Both the position numbers and the translations under genes were made by a program. Under the pieces are notes generated by a model that saw only the letters and a program-made list of their open reading frames with translations, was not told where the DNA came from and made no database searches. From positions 16,022-80,021 of the forward strand of contig CAZBRD010000020.1 of assembly GCA_964494205.1 (NCBI GenBank): a stretch of DNA of 64,000 nt, in the 5' to 3' direction. Shown piece after piece: positions 25,841-36,171 of the stretch. Source of the stretch: JBBTCX01 sp964494205 (GTDB taxonomy: Bacteria; Planctomycetota; Phycisphaerae; UBA1845). Position 1 is the stretch's first letter; each line of letters begins with the position of its first letter.

Positions 25841-27646
25841 ATGAGTTGGGAGCTGTGGGCGAGCCTCACCTGGCAGGCGTGGTTAACGATCGGGATCGTG
25901 GTCACGATCTTGGTCGCTCTCACGCTGACCGATTTTCCCACCGACCTGGTGTTGGTGGGAGGAACCTCTGCACTCCTACTTTCTGGAATTCTCACGGCCA
26001 AAGAAGCCTTCGCCGGTTTGTCCAACGAGAGCATCATGACGATCGCCGTTTTGTACGTCGTCGTCGCGGGCTTGGAGGCAACAGGTGCAAACGTCCTGAT
26101 CACCGAAAAATTCCTCAGTCGCCCAAAAACGACGACCGGTGCGCTCGCGAAAATGATGTTCCCCGTGACGTTCATCAGCGCGTTTATGAACAACACGCCC
26201 GTGGTGGCCATGTTCATGCCTGCCGTTAACGACTGGGCGAAGAAATACAACATCCCGGCCTCGAAACTCATGATTCCGCTGAGCTATGCGGCCGTGCTCA
26301 GCGGAACGATTACAATCATCTCTACTTCCACGAACCTGCTCGCAGACGGAATGCTTCGCCAGGCCAAAGGCCACGGCATGCACATGTTTGAACTAACGTG
26401 GATCAGCGTCCCAATCACAATTGGCGGCGTCCTGTTCGTCGTCTTATTTCATCGCTGGCTGCTCCCTGAGCGCCGTTCCGTCAGCGAGACCTTTGGCGAT
26501 CCGCGACAGTACACAATCGAGATGATGGTGGAACTCAACGGGCCGATGGTGGGTAAGACGATTGAAGGCGCCGGCCTACGTCAGCTTCCGCAGTGCTACC
26601 TCGCGGAGATCGAGCGTGACGGCGAAATCCTCGTTGCCGTCGCGCCGATGGAAAAGTTGCGCGCGAATGATCGTCTCATCTTCGTCGGCGTCGTTGATGC
26701 GATGCTCGACCTTCAGAAGATGCGCGGCCTTACGCCGGCTACCGATCAAGTTTTCAAATTGAACGCCCCACGTTCCAAACGTTGTCTCATCGAAGCCGTC
26801 ATCGCAGGTGATAGCCCGCTCGTCGGTCAATCGGTCCGTGCAGCACGTTTTCGCTCCGTCTACAATGCTGCGGTGCTCGCCGTCGCCCGCCGTGGCGAGC
26901 GTATCGAGCGCAAGATCGGCGACATCGTTCTCGCGGGCGGGGATACCCTGCTTCTCGAGGCCCACTTGGACTTCGCTCAAAAGCACCGCAACTCGCGACA
27001 CTTTTATCTCGTGAGCCAGGTTGAAGACTCGATACCGATTCGCCACGATCGTGCCTTTCTCGCACTCGTGATCTTGGTCGGCATGATTGCACTCGCCAGC
27101 TTTGAGGTCATGTCAATGCTCAAAGCAGCCATGTTGGCGTCGGGCATCATGCTGGCTACGCGTTGTTGCACGGCGCATCACGCGCGCCGCAGTGTCGAAT
27201 GGAAGATCATCATTTCAGTCGCCGCCGCGTTTTCATTAGGGGCCGCCGTGGAAAAAACAGGAGTGGCACGCGCCTTGGCGACTACGCTCACCTCCGCGGC
27301 AGGCGGTAGTCCATGGTGGAGCCTCGTCGCGATTTATGGCTGCACGCTCCTCTTGACGGAAATCGTATCTCACAGCGCCGCGGTATCGCTCGTTTTCCCC
27401 ATTACACTGCAAACCGCGACCAATCTGGACATGAATTACATGCCTTTCGTTGCGGCTGTTACGGTGGCCGGTTCACTCGGCTTCGCAACCCCGCTCGGCT
27501 ATCAAACTCACATGATGGTTTACGGTGCGGGTGGTTACCGTTTCTCCGATTTCTTGCGAATTGGAATTCCCATGGATATTCTAACGGGCACGATTGCGGT
27601 CCTGATGATCGCCAGTTTGTATTCCATTCCCATCGGCGCGATGTGA
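25841..27646 (+). CDS. SLC13-family permease with two TrkA-C domains
   Basis: A 601-residue transporter in the DASS/SLC13 (divalent anion:sodium) superfamily. Hydrophobic helices fill about 1-205 and 410-595. Between them lie two TrkA-C (RCK-C) regulatory domains (about 215-290 and 310-385), with signatures VGKTIEGAGLRQL and VGQSVRAARF, which usually bind nucleotides or metabolites. The repeated SNP/T-type motifs of SLC13 proteins are seen near FMNNTPVVAMFMP. Likely imports a small dicarboxylate, sulfate or similar anion under ligand control. ATG at 25841 has GGGAG eight bases upstream. Confidence 0.82.
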   Translation: MSWELWASLTWQAWLTIGIVVTILVALTLTDFPTDLVLVGGTSALLLSGILTAKEAFAGLSNESIMTIAVLYVVVAGLEATGANVLITEKFLSRPKTTTGALAKMMFPVTFISAFMNNTPVVAMFMPAVNDWAKKYNIPASKLMIPLSYAAVLSGTITIISTSTNLLADGMLRQAKGHGMHMFELTWISVPITIGGVLFVVLFHRWLLPERRSVSETFGDPRQYTIEMMVELNGPMVGKTIEGAGLRQLPQCYLAEIERDGEILVAVAPMEKLRANDRLIFVGVVDAMLDLQKMRGLTPATDQVFKLNAPRSKRCLIEAVIAGDSPLVGQSVRAARFRSVYNAAVLAVARRGERIERKIGDIVLAGGDTLLLEAHLDFAQKHRNSRHFYLVSQVEDSIPIRHDRAFLALVILVGMIALASFEVMSMLKAAMLASGIMLATRCCTAHHARRSVEWKIIISVAAAFSLGAAVEKTGVARALATTLTSAAGGSPWWSLVAIYGCTLLLTEIVSHSAAVSLVFPITLQTATNLDMNYMPFVAAVTVAGSLGFATPLGYQTHMMVYGAGGYRFSDFLRIGIPMDILTGTIAVLMIASLYSIPIGAM

Positions 27647-27722
27647 ATGGCGGCAACTTGTAAGCGAGATCACGCGCCAGGTTGCGGCAAACCGATTCGA
27701 CTCCGCCTCTGCGAACTCAACT

Positions 27723-29774
27723 ATGACGCAAAAAATTCCCTCCGAGGCTGAGCAGCTATTACTCTCGCAAAGCGTAAGGAAGCCGCCCAGGGGTCTTTGG
27801 GAGCGTATTCGCGAAACCCTGATGGGTCCGCGTCGCAACGTGTTTGACCCCAATCTCGGCCATAAGCTGTCGCTGGTCGCGTTTCTTGCATGGGTGGGCT
27901 TGGGGGCCGACGGACTTTCATCGTCCGCCTATGGTCCGGCTGAAGCGTACCACGCGCTCGGCGAACATCGCTACCTGGCGCTTTTCTTAGCCTTGGCGTC
28001 AGCGCTCACGGTGTTCATCATTTCCTACAGCTACTCAAGAATCATTGAGCAGTTTCCAACGGGCGGCGGCGGTTACTTGGTCACGACCAAATCGCTTGGT
28101 GCGGTTCCAGGAGCGATTTCCGGGTGCGCCCTGCTGGTCGATTATGTTCTTACGATCACTGTTTCGATTGCCGCAGGCGGTGATGCGGTGTTCAGTTTGT
28201 TACCAAGCAATTGGCATGATTACAAGCTTCCCGCCGAGTTCGCAGCGGTCATATTCCTGATCGTGATGAACCTGCGCGGTGTCAAGGAATCCGTCACCGC
28301 TTTAATACCGATTTTCCTCATCTTCGTCGTCTCGCACATCATTCTTATTCTGTGGGGAGTTTTTGGGCATTTTTCATACATAAGGGAAGTCGCGGGATCT
28401 GTTTCAACTGGTTTCAATCGCGACATGGCCACGATCGGCTTCTGGGGCATTTTTGCTGTGTTCATGAAGGCCTACTCGATGGGGGCGGGAACCTACACGG
28501 GAATTGAAGCCGTAGCCAACGGCGTCGGAATTCTGCGAGAGCCGCGCATCGAAACCGGTAAGCGAACTATGGTCTATATGGCTACCTCGCTTGCTTTCAC
28601 GGCCGCAGGATTAATGGTCTGCTACATGCTTTGGCACGTCGAACCTCAGGAAGGGCAGACATTGAATGCGGTGTTGGCCAACTCGATTGCAGATACCTTC
28701 AAACCGGCGGGCATCCCAATCGGACATGCTTTCGCACTGGTTGTCATCATATCGGAGGCTGTGCTCCTCTTCGTCGCGGCGCAGACGGGTTTTATCGACG
28801 GGCCGCGCGTGATGGCCAGCATGGCCGCTGATGCGTGGCTTCCGAGGAAATTCTCGGCGCTCTCGGATCGGCTCACGATGCAGAACGGTGTCATACTGAT
28901 GGGCGGGGCAGCTCTGGCGTTATTGTTCTACACCAAAGGCATAGTGGTTCTGCTCGTCATCATGTACAGCATCAACGTGTTTATCACTTTCTCCCTCGCC
29001 CAGCTGAGCATGGTTCGATTTCGTTGGCGTGCCGAAAAAACCGAGCCGCATCGTATCAAGAACCTCATCATTCACTCCGTGGGGTTTGTGCTTTGTTTTC
29101 TGATTCTCTGCGTCATGATGGTAGAGAAGATCAGTCACGGCGGCTGGGTCACGCTGGTGATCACCTTCGGTTTGCTGGCTTTCTGTGCCTGGATTCACCG
29201 GCACTACGACAGTGTCACTCGCTCGGTCAAGGCCATCGACAAGACCTTCGCCAGCCTCCCTAGCTTGCTCCAAGCTCCGAAGAACATACCGGAGTACGAC
29301 CCATCGAAACCAACGGCAGCCATCCTAGTCGGCGGATACGGGGGGTTGGGGATTCACTTGCTTCTGAACGTTGTGCGACTCTTCCCCGACACATTTCACA
29401 ACTTCCACTTTCTTTCAGTCGGTGCGATTGACTCTAAGTTTTTCACAGGCGATGACCAGATTCAATCACTCAGCGCAAACACCAAAGCCATGATGGAAAA
29501 ATATGTCGAGCTTGCCCATAAAATGGGTCGGCCGGCTCGATACACGTTTCGCATCGGTACAGACGTAGTGGAAGAGGCGTCGGAAATCTGCGCGGAAATC
29601 GCAACGCAATGTTCCAAACCGGTCTACTTCGCCGGCACGCTCGTCTTTGATCGCCCGCGCTGGTATCAACGCTGGCTGCACAACGAGACCGCCTACGCCA
29701 TCCAGCGTCGCCTACGTTTCCAGGGGTTGGCGATCCTCATACTTCCGTTGCCGCTCACTGAATCCAAGCCATAA
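27723..29774 (+). CDS. APC-superfamily permease
   Basis: A 683-residue permease of the amino acid/polyamine/cation (APC) superfamily, with about twelve hydrophobic segments in the first 500 residues. The second helix region carries GGGGYLVT, like the substrate-binding loop of APC members, and ADGLSSSAYGP just before it. The C-terminal cytoplasmic part (about 515-683) is soluble. The overall layout is close to the KimA/KUP-like potassium transporter group, but a substrate cannot be assigned. It lies about 75 bp downstream of the SLC13 gene and 40 bp before a helicase, so the run may be one operon. Confidence 0.75.
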   Translation: MTQKIPSEAEQLLLSQSVRKPPRGLWERIRETLMGPRRNVFDPNLGHKLSLVAFLAWVGLGADGLSSSAYGPAEAYHALGEHRYLALFLALASALTVFIISYSYSRIIEQFPTGGGGYLVTTKSLGAVPGAISGCALLVDYVLTITVSIAAGGDAVFSLLPSNWHDYKLPAEFAAVIFLIVMNLRGVKESVTALIPIFLIFVVSHIILILWGVFGHFSYIREVAGSVSTGFNRDMATIGFWGIFAVFMKAYSMGAGTYTGIEAVANGVGILREPRIETGKRTMVYMATSLAFTAAGLMVCYMLWHVEPQEGQTLNAVLANSIADTFKPAGIPIGHAFALVVIISEAVLLFVAAQTGFIDGPRVMASMAADAWLPRKFSALSDRLTMQNGVILMGGAALALLFYTKGIVVLLVIMYSINVFITFSLAQLSMVRFRWRAEKTEPHRIKNLIIHSVGFVLCFLILCVMMVEKISHGGWVTLVITFGLLAFCAWIHRHYDSVTRSVKAIDKTFASLPSLLQAPKNIPEYDPSKPTAAILVGGYGGLGIHLLLNVVRLFPDTFHNFHFLSVGAIDSKFFTGDDQIQSLSANTKAMMEKYVELAHKMGRPARYTFRIGTDVVEEASEICAEIATQCSKPVYFAGTLVFDRPRWYQRWLHNETAYAIQRRLRFQGLAILILPLPLTESKP

Positions 29775-29815
29775 CATTGGTGGACGATGCCGAGTTCAAC
29801 GGCTATATCACTGTC

Positions 29816-31987
29816 ATGGCGACCAGCATGGATGCGAGAGCGGAAAAACTCTTTGATGATTTGAATGATCCCCAGCGCGAGGCCGTCGCGCACACGGATG
29901 GCCCGCTGCTCATCCTCGCTGGACCCGGTAGCGGAAAGACGCGTGTCATCACCCGCCGTGCGGCCCATCTGGCCACCACCGTCACACGCCCCCGACACGT
30001 TCTCGCAATCACTTTCACCAACAAAGCCGCTCGCGAAATGCGCGAGAGAATTGCATCACTGGAAGTGGGCCCGGGAATCACAGCGACAACTTTTCACTCG
30101 CTGTGCGCAATGATCCTGCGCCGACATGCCGAACGAATCGGTATCCCAAAGAACTTCACAATTTTCGATCGCGATGATCGCCGAAAAATCGTGAAGCAGG
30201 CTATTGATCGATGCAATCTCGGCTCGGATCGCTGGTCACCTGCGATGGTTGATTCGGTCATCGGTCGTCACAAGAACGCAATGATCACAGCCGAAGCAGC
30301 GGCAAGCATGGCACACGATTGGCACGCAAAAACCATCGCGAGAATCTACGAATGTTATGAGGGCTTGCTTAAGGAGAATGGCGGCCTCGATTTTGACGAC
30401 CTGCTATTGTATGTCGCCCGCGCTCTCGATCGCGACGCAGACTTGCGAGCCGACCTGGAGGATCACTATCGATACGTTCTGGTGGATGAATACCAGGACA
30501 CCAACGGCGCACAATACCTCATAGCGCGACAACTCACGCGACAGAATGGAAATCTCTGTGCGACAGGCGACCCCGATCAATCGATCTACGGTTGGCGCGG
30601 CGCGAACATCGAGAACATTCTCGCGTTTGAGCGCGACTATCCAAATGCGAGAGTCGTGCGACTCGAAGAAAACTATCGATCCACTCAGCGAATTCTCTCC
30701 GCAGCCGATCGACTAATCGCCGAAAACCAGAAGCGCAAAGCCAAATCGCTCTGGACCAAGAACGGCGAAGGCTCACGCGTGCGTGTGATCGAAGTGGAAG
30801 ACGGCGACGAGGAAGCTCGCGAAATCGCACTCGATATCAAGCGCTTGACCATGACCGGCGTGAGCCTCGGCGAGATCGCTGTTTTCTATCGAATCAACTC
30901 ATTGAGTCGTGCGATGGAAGAAGCCCTGATCCGCGAAGGCGTACGTTATCAGATCGCGCGAGGCGTTGAGTTCTACAGCCGCAAAGAAATCAAGGACGTG
31001 CTCGCGTACCTTCGGGTGCTCATCAACCCAGCCGACGAAGTGGCCCTCATAAGAATCATCAACACGCCGACGCGCGGTATCGGTGATACGAGCATCGACC
31101 GTCTCCGTGCTCTCGGTACGGCTGCGGGTCAGCGATTGTTCGACGTGCTATGCGATGAATCCAAGATTCAACACATTGGTCGCGCCGCGGGCAAAGTGCG
31201 CGACTTCGCAAACCTTATCCAATCGATGCGGCCAACGCTGGAGCTTAGACCTTCTGAAGCGCTCTCGCGCGTCATCGCCGACACCGGGCTGCGCGCGATG
31301 TACAGCTCCGAAAAAGACCTCGACGACGCACCGATCGAAAACCTTAACGAACTCATCAGCGCTGCGGCTGAGTATGAAGAAGAGTTTCCGGAAGCAACGG
31401 TAGCCACATGGCTTGAACACACGGCGCTGCTTAGCGATGTCGATTCCGTTGACGATCAGAGCGGTTCTGTCACCTTGATGACCCTTCACGCAGCCAAAGG
31501 TCTTGAGTTCCCGCATGTTTACGTGATCGCGCTGGAAGAGGGGATTCTGCCAATGCGGCGCGACGACGATCAGGTCGACGAGGAGGAGGAACGTCGGTTG
31601 CTTTTCGTGGGCATTACAAGGGCCCAAAAGCGCCTCACCCTCTCGCGCGCAAAGTACCGCATGATTCGTGGGATCACCGAGCGGACCGTTCGCAGCCCCT
31701 TCCTCGACGAACTACCGACCGATGAGTTAGAGTATGTCGGCGAGAAGCAGGCGCGGGCGACTCCTCGCAAACCAAAACCGGACCTGGGGCGTTTGCCTGC
31801 CGATATCAGTCAGTGGAGCACGGGGACGTTGGTCCGGCATCCGGCCCACGGTTTGGGGCAGGTCATGGCACTCCATCGCGGCGATCGGCGCACGCACGTG
31901 GATGTGCTGTTCAAAGATGGTCAGCGGCGATCCTGGGTTCTTGAGTTCGCCCAGTTGGAACGCGTTGACTACGACGAAATAGGTTGA
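29816..31987 (+). CDS. uvrD: UvrD/PcrA-type superfamily 1 DNA helicase
   Basis: A 723-residue SF1 helicase of the UvrD/PcrA/Rep group used in nucleotide-excision and mismatch repair and in clearing RecA. Motif I reads AGPGSGKT, motif II DEYQDT, motif III GDPDQSIYGWRGA, and the late motif TLHAAKGLEF is present. The last roughly 50 residues match the PcrA/UvrD C-terminal tudor-like domain that binds RNA polymerase. The true start is uncertain: I chose the ATG at 29816, but nearby in-frame starts have no better site. It is followed after 7 bp by manC. Confidence 0.9.
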   Translation: MATSMDARAEKLFDDLNDPQREAVAHTDGPLLILAGPGSGKTRVITRRAAHLATTVTRPRHVLAITFTNKAAREMRERIASLEVGPGITATTFHSLCAMILRRHAERIGIPKNFTIFDRDDRRKIVKQAIDRCNLGSDRWSPAMVDSVIGRHKNAMITAEAAASMAHDWHAKTIARIYECYEGLLKENGGLDFDDLLLYVARALDRDADLRADLEDHYRYVLVDEYQDTNGAQYLIARQLTRQNGNLCATGDPDQSIYGWRGANIENILAFERDYPNARVVRLEENYRSTQRILSAADRLIAENQKRKAKSLWTKNGEGSRVRVIEVEDGDEEAREIALDIKRLTMTGVSLGEIAVFYRINSLSRAMEEALIREGVRYQIARGVEFYSRKEIKDVLAYLRVLINPADEVALIRIINTPTRGIGDTSIDRLRALGTAAGQRLFDVLCDESKIQHIGRAAGKVRDFANLIQSMRPTLELRPSEALSRVIADTGLRAMYSSEKDLDDAPIENLNELISAAAEYEEEFPEATVATWLEHTALLSDVDSVDDQSGSVTLMTLHAAKGLEFPHVYVIALEEGILPMRRDDDQVDEEEERRLLFVGITRAQKRLTLSRAKYRMIRGITERTVRSPFLDELPTDELEYVGEKQARATPRKPKPDLGRLPADISQWSTGTLVRHPAHGLGQVMALHRGDRRTHVDVLFKDGQRRSWVLEFAQLERVDYDEIG

Positions 31988-31994
31988 GACGAAC

Positions 31995-33065
31995 ATGCGA
32001 CATGCTGTCATCATGGCCGGCGGAGCGGGTGTACGGTTGTGGCCATTGAGTCGCCACAATCGCCCCAAGCAGCTCATGCGCCTGTTCGAAGGCAAGAGTT
32101 TGCTTCGACAGTCGTACGATCGCGTTTCGACTATGTTCAAACCTGACCAGATTTGCGTCATCACGAATCAGGCACACGCTGACCGCGTTCGTTCTGAAAT
32201 CCCCGAATTGCCCAAAGATAATCTCTTCGGCGAGCCGGTGGGGCGCGATACGGCCAATGCCGTCGGCATGGCTTCCGCGATTCTTGCTGAGCGCGATCCT
32301 GAGGCCGTCGTCGGGATTTTCACAGCTGACCATGTGATCACGCCCATCGATCGATTCGTCGCGGTTGTTGAGCAGGCGTATCAAATGGCTGAGTCGAATT
32401 CCGATGCACTGGTTACGCTCGGTATTCGTCCCGCAGGACCGATTACGAGTTATGGTTATATCGCGCGCGGCGATCGCGTGGCCGACGGCGTTTATATGGT
32501 TCGCCGATTTACCGAAAAGCCCAATCAGTCTGAGGCCATGAAGTACGTCGCGAGCGGCGAGTACTACTGGAACAGCGGCATGTTCGCGTGGCGGGCGTCG
32601 ACGATTCTCGGCCAGCTGAAGAAACACCTGCCGCAGTCGTACGCGTCGATCGCGGAAATTGCGGCTGCGTGGAACACGTCGGAACGTCAGGCGAAGCTGG
32701 AGCAGCTTTATCCCACGCTCATGCGAATCAGCATCGACTTCGCCGTTATGGAGCGGGCGGAGAAGGTCCTCGTTGTCGAGATGAACTGCAACTGGGTCGA
32801 CGTCGGCTCGTGGCCCGCGATGGAGACGGTCATTCAGGCCGACGACGACGGCAACGTGAACGCGTGCTCGCGCACGATTCATCTTGCTTCACGCGGCAAC
32901 ATCATCGTTTCCGAAGACGATCATCTCATTGCGACGATCGGCGTCGATGATCTGGTCATCATTCACTCGCCAGATGCGACGCTCATCTGCACGAAGCGTG
33001 ATGCGCATAGCATCAAGGAACTCGTCACCAACATCCGACAGCAATTTGGTGAGCAATACGTTTAG
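31995..33065 (+). CDS. manC: mannose-1-phosphate guanylyltransferase
   Basis: A 356-residue nucleotidyltransferase making GDP-mannose from GTP and mannose-1-phosphate, for glycan synthesis. The N-terminal signature GGAGVRLWPLSR and the downstream RPKQL, EPVGRDTANAVG, FTEKP and NWVDVGSW motifs are all present. There is no fused phosphomannose isomerase domain, so it is the short, single-function form. It lies only 7 bp behind uvrD, so the two are likely co-transcribed, although they share no known pathway. Confidence 0.92.
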   Translation: MRHAVIMAGGAGVRLWPLSRHNRPKQLMRLFEGKSLLRQSYDRVSTMFKPDQICVITNQAHADRVRSEIPELPKDNLFGEPVGRDTANAVGMASAILAERDPEAVVGIFTADHVITPIDRFVAVVEQAYQMAESNSDALVTLGIRPAGPITSYGYIARGDRVADGVYMVRRFTEKPNQSEAMKYVASGEYYWNSGMFAWRASTILGQLKKHLPQSYASIAEIAAAWNTSERQAKLEQLYPTLMRISIDFAVMERAEKVLVVEMNCNWVDVGSWPAMETVIQADDDGNVNACSRTIHLASRGNIIVSEDDHLIATIGVDDLVIIHSPDATLICTKRDAHSIKELVTNIRQQFGEQYV

Positions 33066-33667
33066 AACAAGCCGCGTCATTATCGCGCACCCAGACCACC
33101 CTTTGTCCCCCCTTGCCAAGGGGGGAGTGATTGCTCGCTCGTTGCAGTAATTCTTGAGGCCTTGCGGCTGTGGTTTCAAATGGCTAAATGGCTAAAAACG
33201 AAAAAAACCAATTAAGTAGTGACACGCCGTGGCACTTTGTGCATGACGAATGGCGAATAGCGATTGGCGAAAAGGGTCTTTTGCGCCAGCGCGTTGTCAT
33301 ACCGTTATAACTTGGAAGGTGATCGGTCGAGGTTGTGAATGGGCGCAATGCCTTGTCGGGGCCTGAGTTACAAGATGCTTGTCGGTCAAGTTTAGCTTAA
33401 TAATTCCATCTATGACGTCGCAGGTTTCAGTCGTGCCTACGGCACTTTAACCGCCATTTGTTTGCACTACACCCAGCACAAGATGTGCTGGGCTATTCTC
33501 GGTTCGTCCCTAACGGTACGAGGGTGCACATCATGCCAAGTCCGCAACGAACCGGTCGCTTGCGCTCCCGGCTCTGATGGATATTTGGGGTCTGTGATGA
33601 GGCATTCGTGCGTGTAATCATTGGAATCGGTTAAGAAGGGAGAGGAGTTGTTGACACACTCTCCAAC
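33066..33667. other. gene-free, repeat-rich gap
   Basis: I see no convincing protein here. It holds perfect palindromes CCCCCCTT/AAGGGGGG (33107-33125), GTGCC/GGCAC (33433-33445) and CCCAGCACA/TGTGCTGGG (33472-33492), and a degenerate run of GAATGGCGAATAGCGA-like units near 33245-33275 that recurs near 36090-36140. Such extragenic palindromes suggest mobile-repeat decay and not genes. One of them may end the manC transcript. Confidence 0.55.
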
Positions 33668-35320
33668 TCAATTCTGTTTCTTTTCCATGCGATTGTCGTT
33701 GTGCTCAACTGGTTTCGCCGATTTGGGCGAAGCGACGGAAGTGGGCTTGTCGGTTGTAGGGCGAGCTGTGTCTTGTGGGGCTACGGCGATATCAATGACG
33801 AACGTAATGAACTCATCCGCCTTATGCTGATACACGTCTGCGAATTCCCCTGAACGCGGAGCGGCTGCCAAGGTTGTCGCGGGTGCACCGGCTTGCTTTT
33901 CCTTTGCTTCATTCTTGCGTGAATCGTCTGCGCGTTTCATTGCGTTTGCGACGAGTGAACCGCCTTCTTCGACTTCAGCGGCTTGGGCGTTCGCATCGGC
34001 ATCCGCCACTGTTGTTTCATCCTTCGGCGCGGGAGGTCCTACGTTGCTTTCGGCAAAGGAACCACTCTCAGGCTTCGGAGCTGCGTCGCGCTCTTCTGTA
34101 GGTGTGCTGTTCTTCTTGGCAGCCTCCGCCATTTTTTCGCCGAGTTCGTCGCTTGTTTTCTGGTCAATTCCCACCAATTGCAGAAACGCACTGGTCACCG
34201 AAGCGGCGTTATCATCATCCGGCAGGTTGAGTGTAACGTCGCTCTCAGATTCAAGAGCTTCCGATTGCGCTCGCGACCTCGCGGGCGTTTTGTTACTTGC
34301 ACTTAGACTTAGCTCATTTTGAGTCTGCGACAAAGCGATGAAATTGTCCTTGACCAGCTGGTTACCTTCGAGCGTGTTTCCGGCCACATTCAGCATCATC
34401 TGCGCGTTGGGCGGCTGAGCTGCTTCGACGTCGCCGAGGACTTTGCCGACGTCGCTTGCTCGCGCACGCACCAGCACCTGTCGGTTCAATGTATTCTGGT
34501 AATTGACTCCGGGCGTGCCGGGTTCATAAACGGCTTGGTTCGTTGGGATGGATTGCTCTTTTCTGGCGGCTGCATCTGAAACGCGAGTGAACTGTTGTTG
34601 ACCTAACTGTGTTGTCAGCTTGGCTAAGAGCGCGTCGCGCTGTCGCTCGTTTTCGACGACGACTTGAAGCTGGACCGGCTCTTGCGCGTAGGAATGTTGC
34701 TGGAGCAACTCAGGGGCCATCTGATTGCGCAGCTTTGATTCAAACGTTTCCGAGGGGGCCATCGCGACCAGTTCACCGGTCTTGGTGGCAACTTTGTCGC
34801 CAAGTGACTGACTTTTCTTGAGATCGACTTTGGCTGTTGTCGCGGAAACGGGCGACGGTTTTGTTGCCCCAGTTTTCGGCTTGTTGGCGGCCAGTGAATC
34901 CTTGGCCTCCTGCATCTTGGTTTGATTTTCAGCGAGTAGTTTTCTGGAGAATTCACGAGAAGAGTGCGCCACCAGATACCAGCCGGATGTCATCATGATG
35001 ACGAACATGGCTGCGATCGCACCAAATATCTGCAGTGTTCGCCGGCCACTTGTGTGCGTCACACGATGTTGTGGCACGTGGTCGAGCAGGGCGCGGCGTT
35101 CGATTTGTTGCTGCACGTCTTCGGCGATTGATTCTGGCGCGGTGTGTCGAGGAAGAGAGCTAACGATTGCGGACGTGAGGCGAAGCTCTTCGAGCAATTT
35201 GCGGGCGGTCGCGTTCTCCTTGAGCAGGCGCTCCGCCTGCGCACGCTCCGTGTCCTGGAGCTCATCGTCCAGATAGGCGGAAAGCAACTCTTCCATCCGT
35301 TCGCGTTCCACGTCACGCAT
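33668..35320 (-). CDS. membrane anti-sigma factor with long extracytoplasmic domain
   Basis: A 550-residue protein. Its first 75 residues resemble the N-terminal anti-sigma domain (LLSAYLDDELQDTERAQAE) but lack the His-x3-Cys-x2-Cys zinc ligands of classic ZAS proteins. A single membrane helix follows (about 92-112, FGAIAAMFVIMMTSGWYLV), then about 430 low-complexity, Ala/Ser/Glu/Lys-rich residues outside the cytoplasm. It overlaps the ECF sigma gene by 8 bp, so the pair is translationally coupled and this protein presumably holds that sigma inactive until an envelope signal arrives. Confidence 0.8.
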   Translation of the reverse strand: MRDVERERMEELLSAYLDDELQDTERAQAERLLKENATARKLLEELRLTSAIVSSLPRHTAPESIAEDVQQQIERRALLDHVPQHRVTHTSGRRTLQIFGAIAAMFVIMMTSGWYLVAHSSREFSRKLLAENQTKMQEAKDSLAANKPKTGATKPSPVSATTAKVDLKKSQSLGDKVATKTGELVAMAPSETFESKLRNQMAPELLQQHSYAQEPVQLQVVVENERQRDALLAKLTTQLGQQQFTRVSDAAARKEQSIPTNQAVYEPGTPGVNYQNTLNRQVLVRARASDVGKVLGDVEAAQPPNAQMMLNVAGNTLEGNQLVKDNFIALSQTQNELSLSASNKTPARSRAQSEALESESDVTLNLPDDDNAASVTSAFLQLVGIDQKTSDELGEKMAEAAKKNSTPTEERDAAPKPESGSFAESNVGPPAPKDETTVADADANAQAAEVEEGGSLVANAMKRADDSRKNEAKEKQAGAPATTLAAAPRSGEFADVYQHKADEFITFVIDIAVAPQDTARPTTDKPTSVASPKSAKPVEHNDNRMEKKQN

Positions 35321-35984
35321 CCTTCAAACCTGTTCGCGGGCCAGCGGAGCCCATCAGCGGCAGAATTGCCTGCCTGATGGCCATTCTCGCTCGGTGCAGC
35401 CGAGATTTTACCGTTCCGGCGGGTACGTCCAAAATCCCCGCGATTTCGGCGTAGTCTAGGCCTTCCATGTCTCGGAGCACGACGACCGCGCGATGCTCTT
35501 CGTCCAGCGTCTGGAGGGCTCGGGCCACGTGCGCCTGCATTTCGGCCTCGATCGCATGCTGATCGGCGTGGTTGGCTGCATGTTTGCTCCGCGCGATAAG
35601 CGATTCTGCCTGTGAACCGCTTGCCTCAGTCATGGCATCCAAAGACGTTGTTCGCTTCCTCGCTACGCTTCGACGTTGTGACAACGCCAGATTGACCGCA
35701 ATCCTGAACACCCAAGTGTAGAAGCCGCTGAGCTGCCGGAACTCGCCGATTCGCTCGTAGGCCTTCAGGAATGCGTCCTGCGTGAGGTCGCGCGCGTCCT
35801 CCACGTTGCCGGAAATCCGCCAGCACGTGTTGTAGACGCGGTCCTGGTATTTTCGGACAAGCACCGCGTAGGCCGCCGAATCGCCCATTCTGACTTTCTC
35901 GACCAGTTCCAAATCCTCAAGAGGAACCGGACGCGTGGACACGGGTTCAACTGGCGGTTCCTTGGGTATTGGACGCTCAGCCAC
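35313..35984 (-). CDS. ECF-type RNA polymerase sigma factor
   Basis: A 223-residue group IV sigma factor. Region 2 is visible as YQDRVYNTCWRISGNVEDARDLTQ, with the conserved DLTQDAFLKAY stretch, and region 4 near the end as YAEIAGILDVPAGTVKSRLHRAR, a helix-turn-helix for the -35 element. The N-terminal 25 residues are Pro-rich and outside the core. It is followed by, and overlaps, a membrane anti-sigma gene, the usual pairing for envelope-stress responses. GTG start. Its regulon cannot be told from here. Confidence 0.92.
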   Translation of the reverse strand: MAERPIPKEPPVEPVSTRPVPLEDLELVEKVRMGDSAAYAVLVRKYQDRVYNTCWRISGNVEDARDLTQDAFLKAYERIGEFRQLSGFYTWVFRIAVNLALSQRRSVARKRTTSLDAMTEASGSQAESLIARSKHAANHADQHAIEAEMQAHVARALQTLDEEHRAVVVLRDMEGLDYAEIAGILDVPAGTVKSRLHRARMAIRQAILPLMGSAGPRTGLKDA

Positions 35985-36171
35985 AGGGTTCAGTTCCCAT
36001 CAAAGTCCGACTGGCCGAATTGCGGGCACGATAAAACTTCAAACGCCAGCTAATAATCGGCCTTCGTTCCCAAAAGGTCAAACGGGTGAATGCAAAAGGG
36101 CGAATGAAGAATGCGGGACAGCGAATGCCGAATGTCGAAGAGTGCATGAACGACGAAAGATGCGTTCAAAC

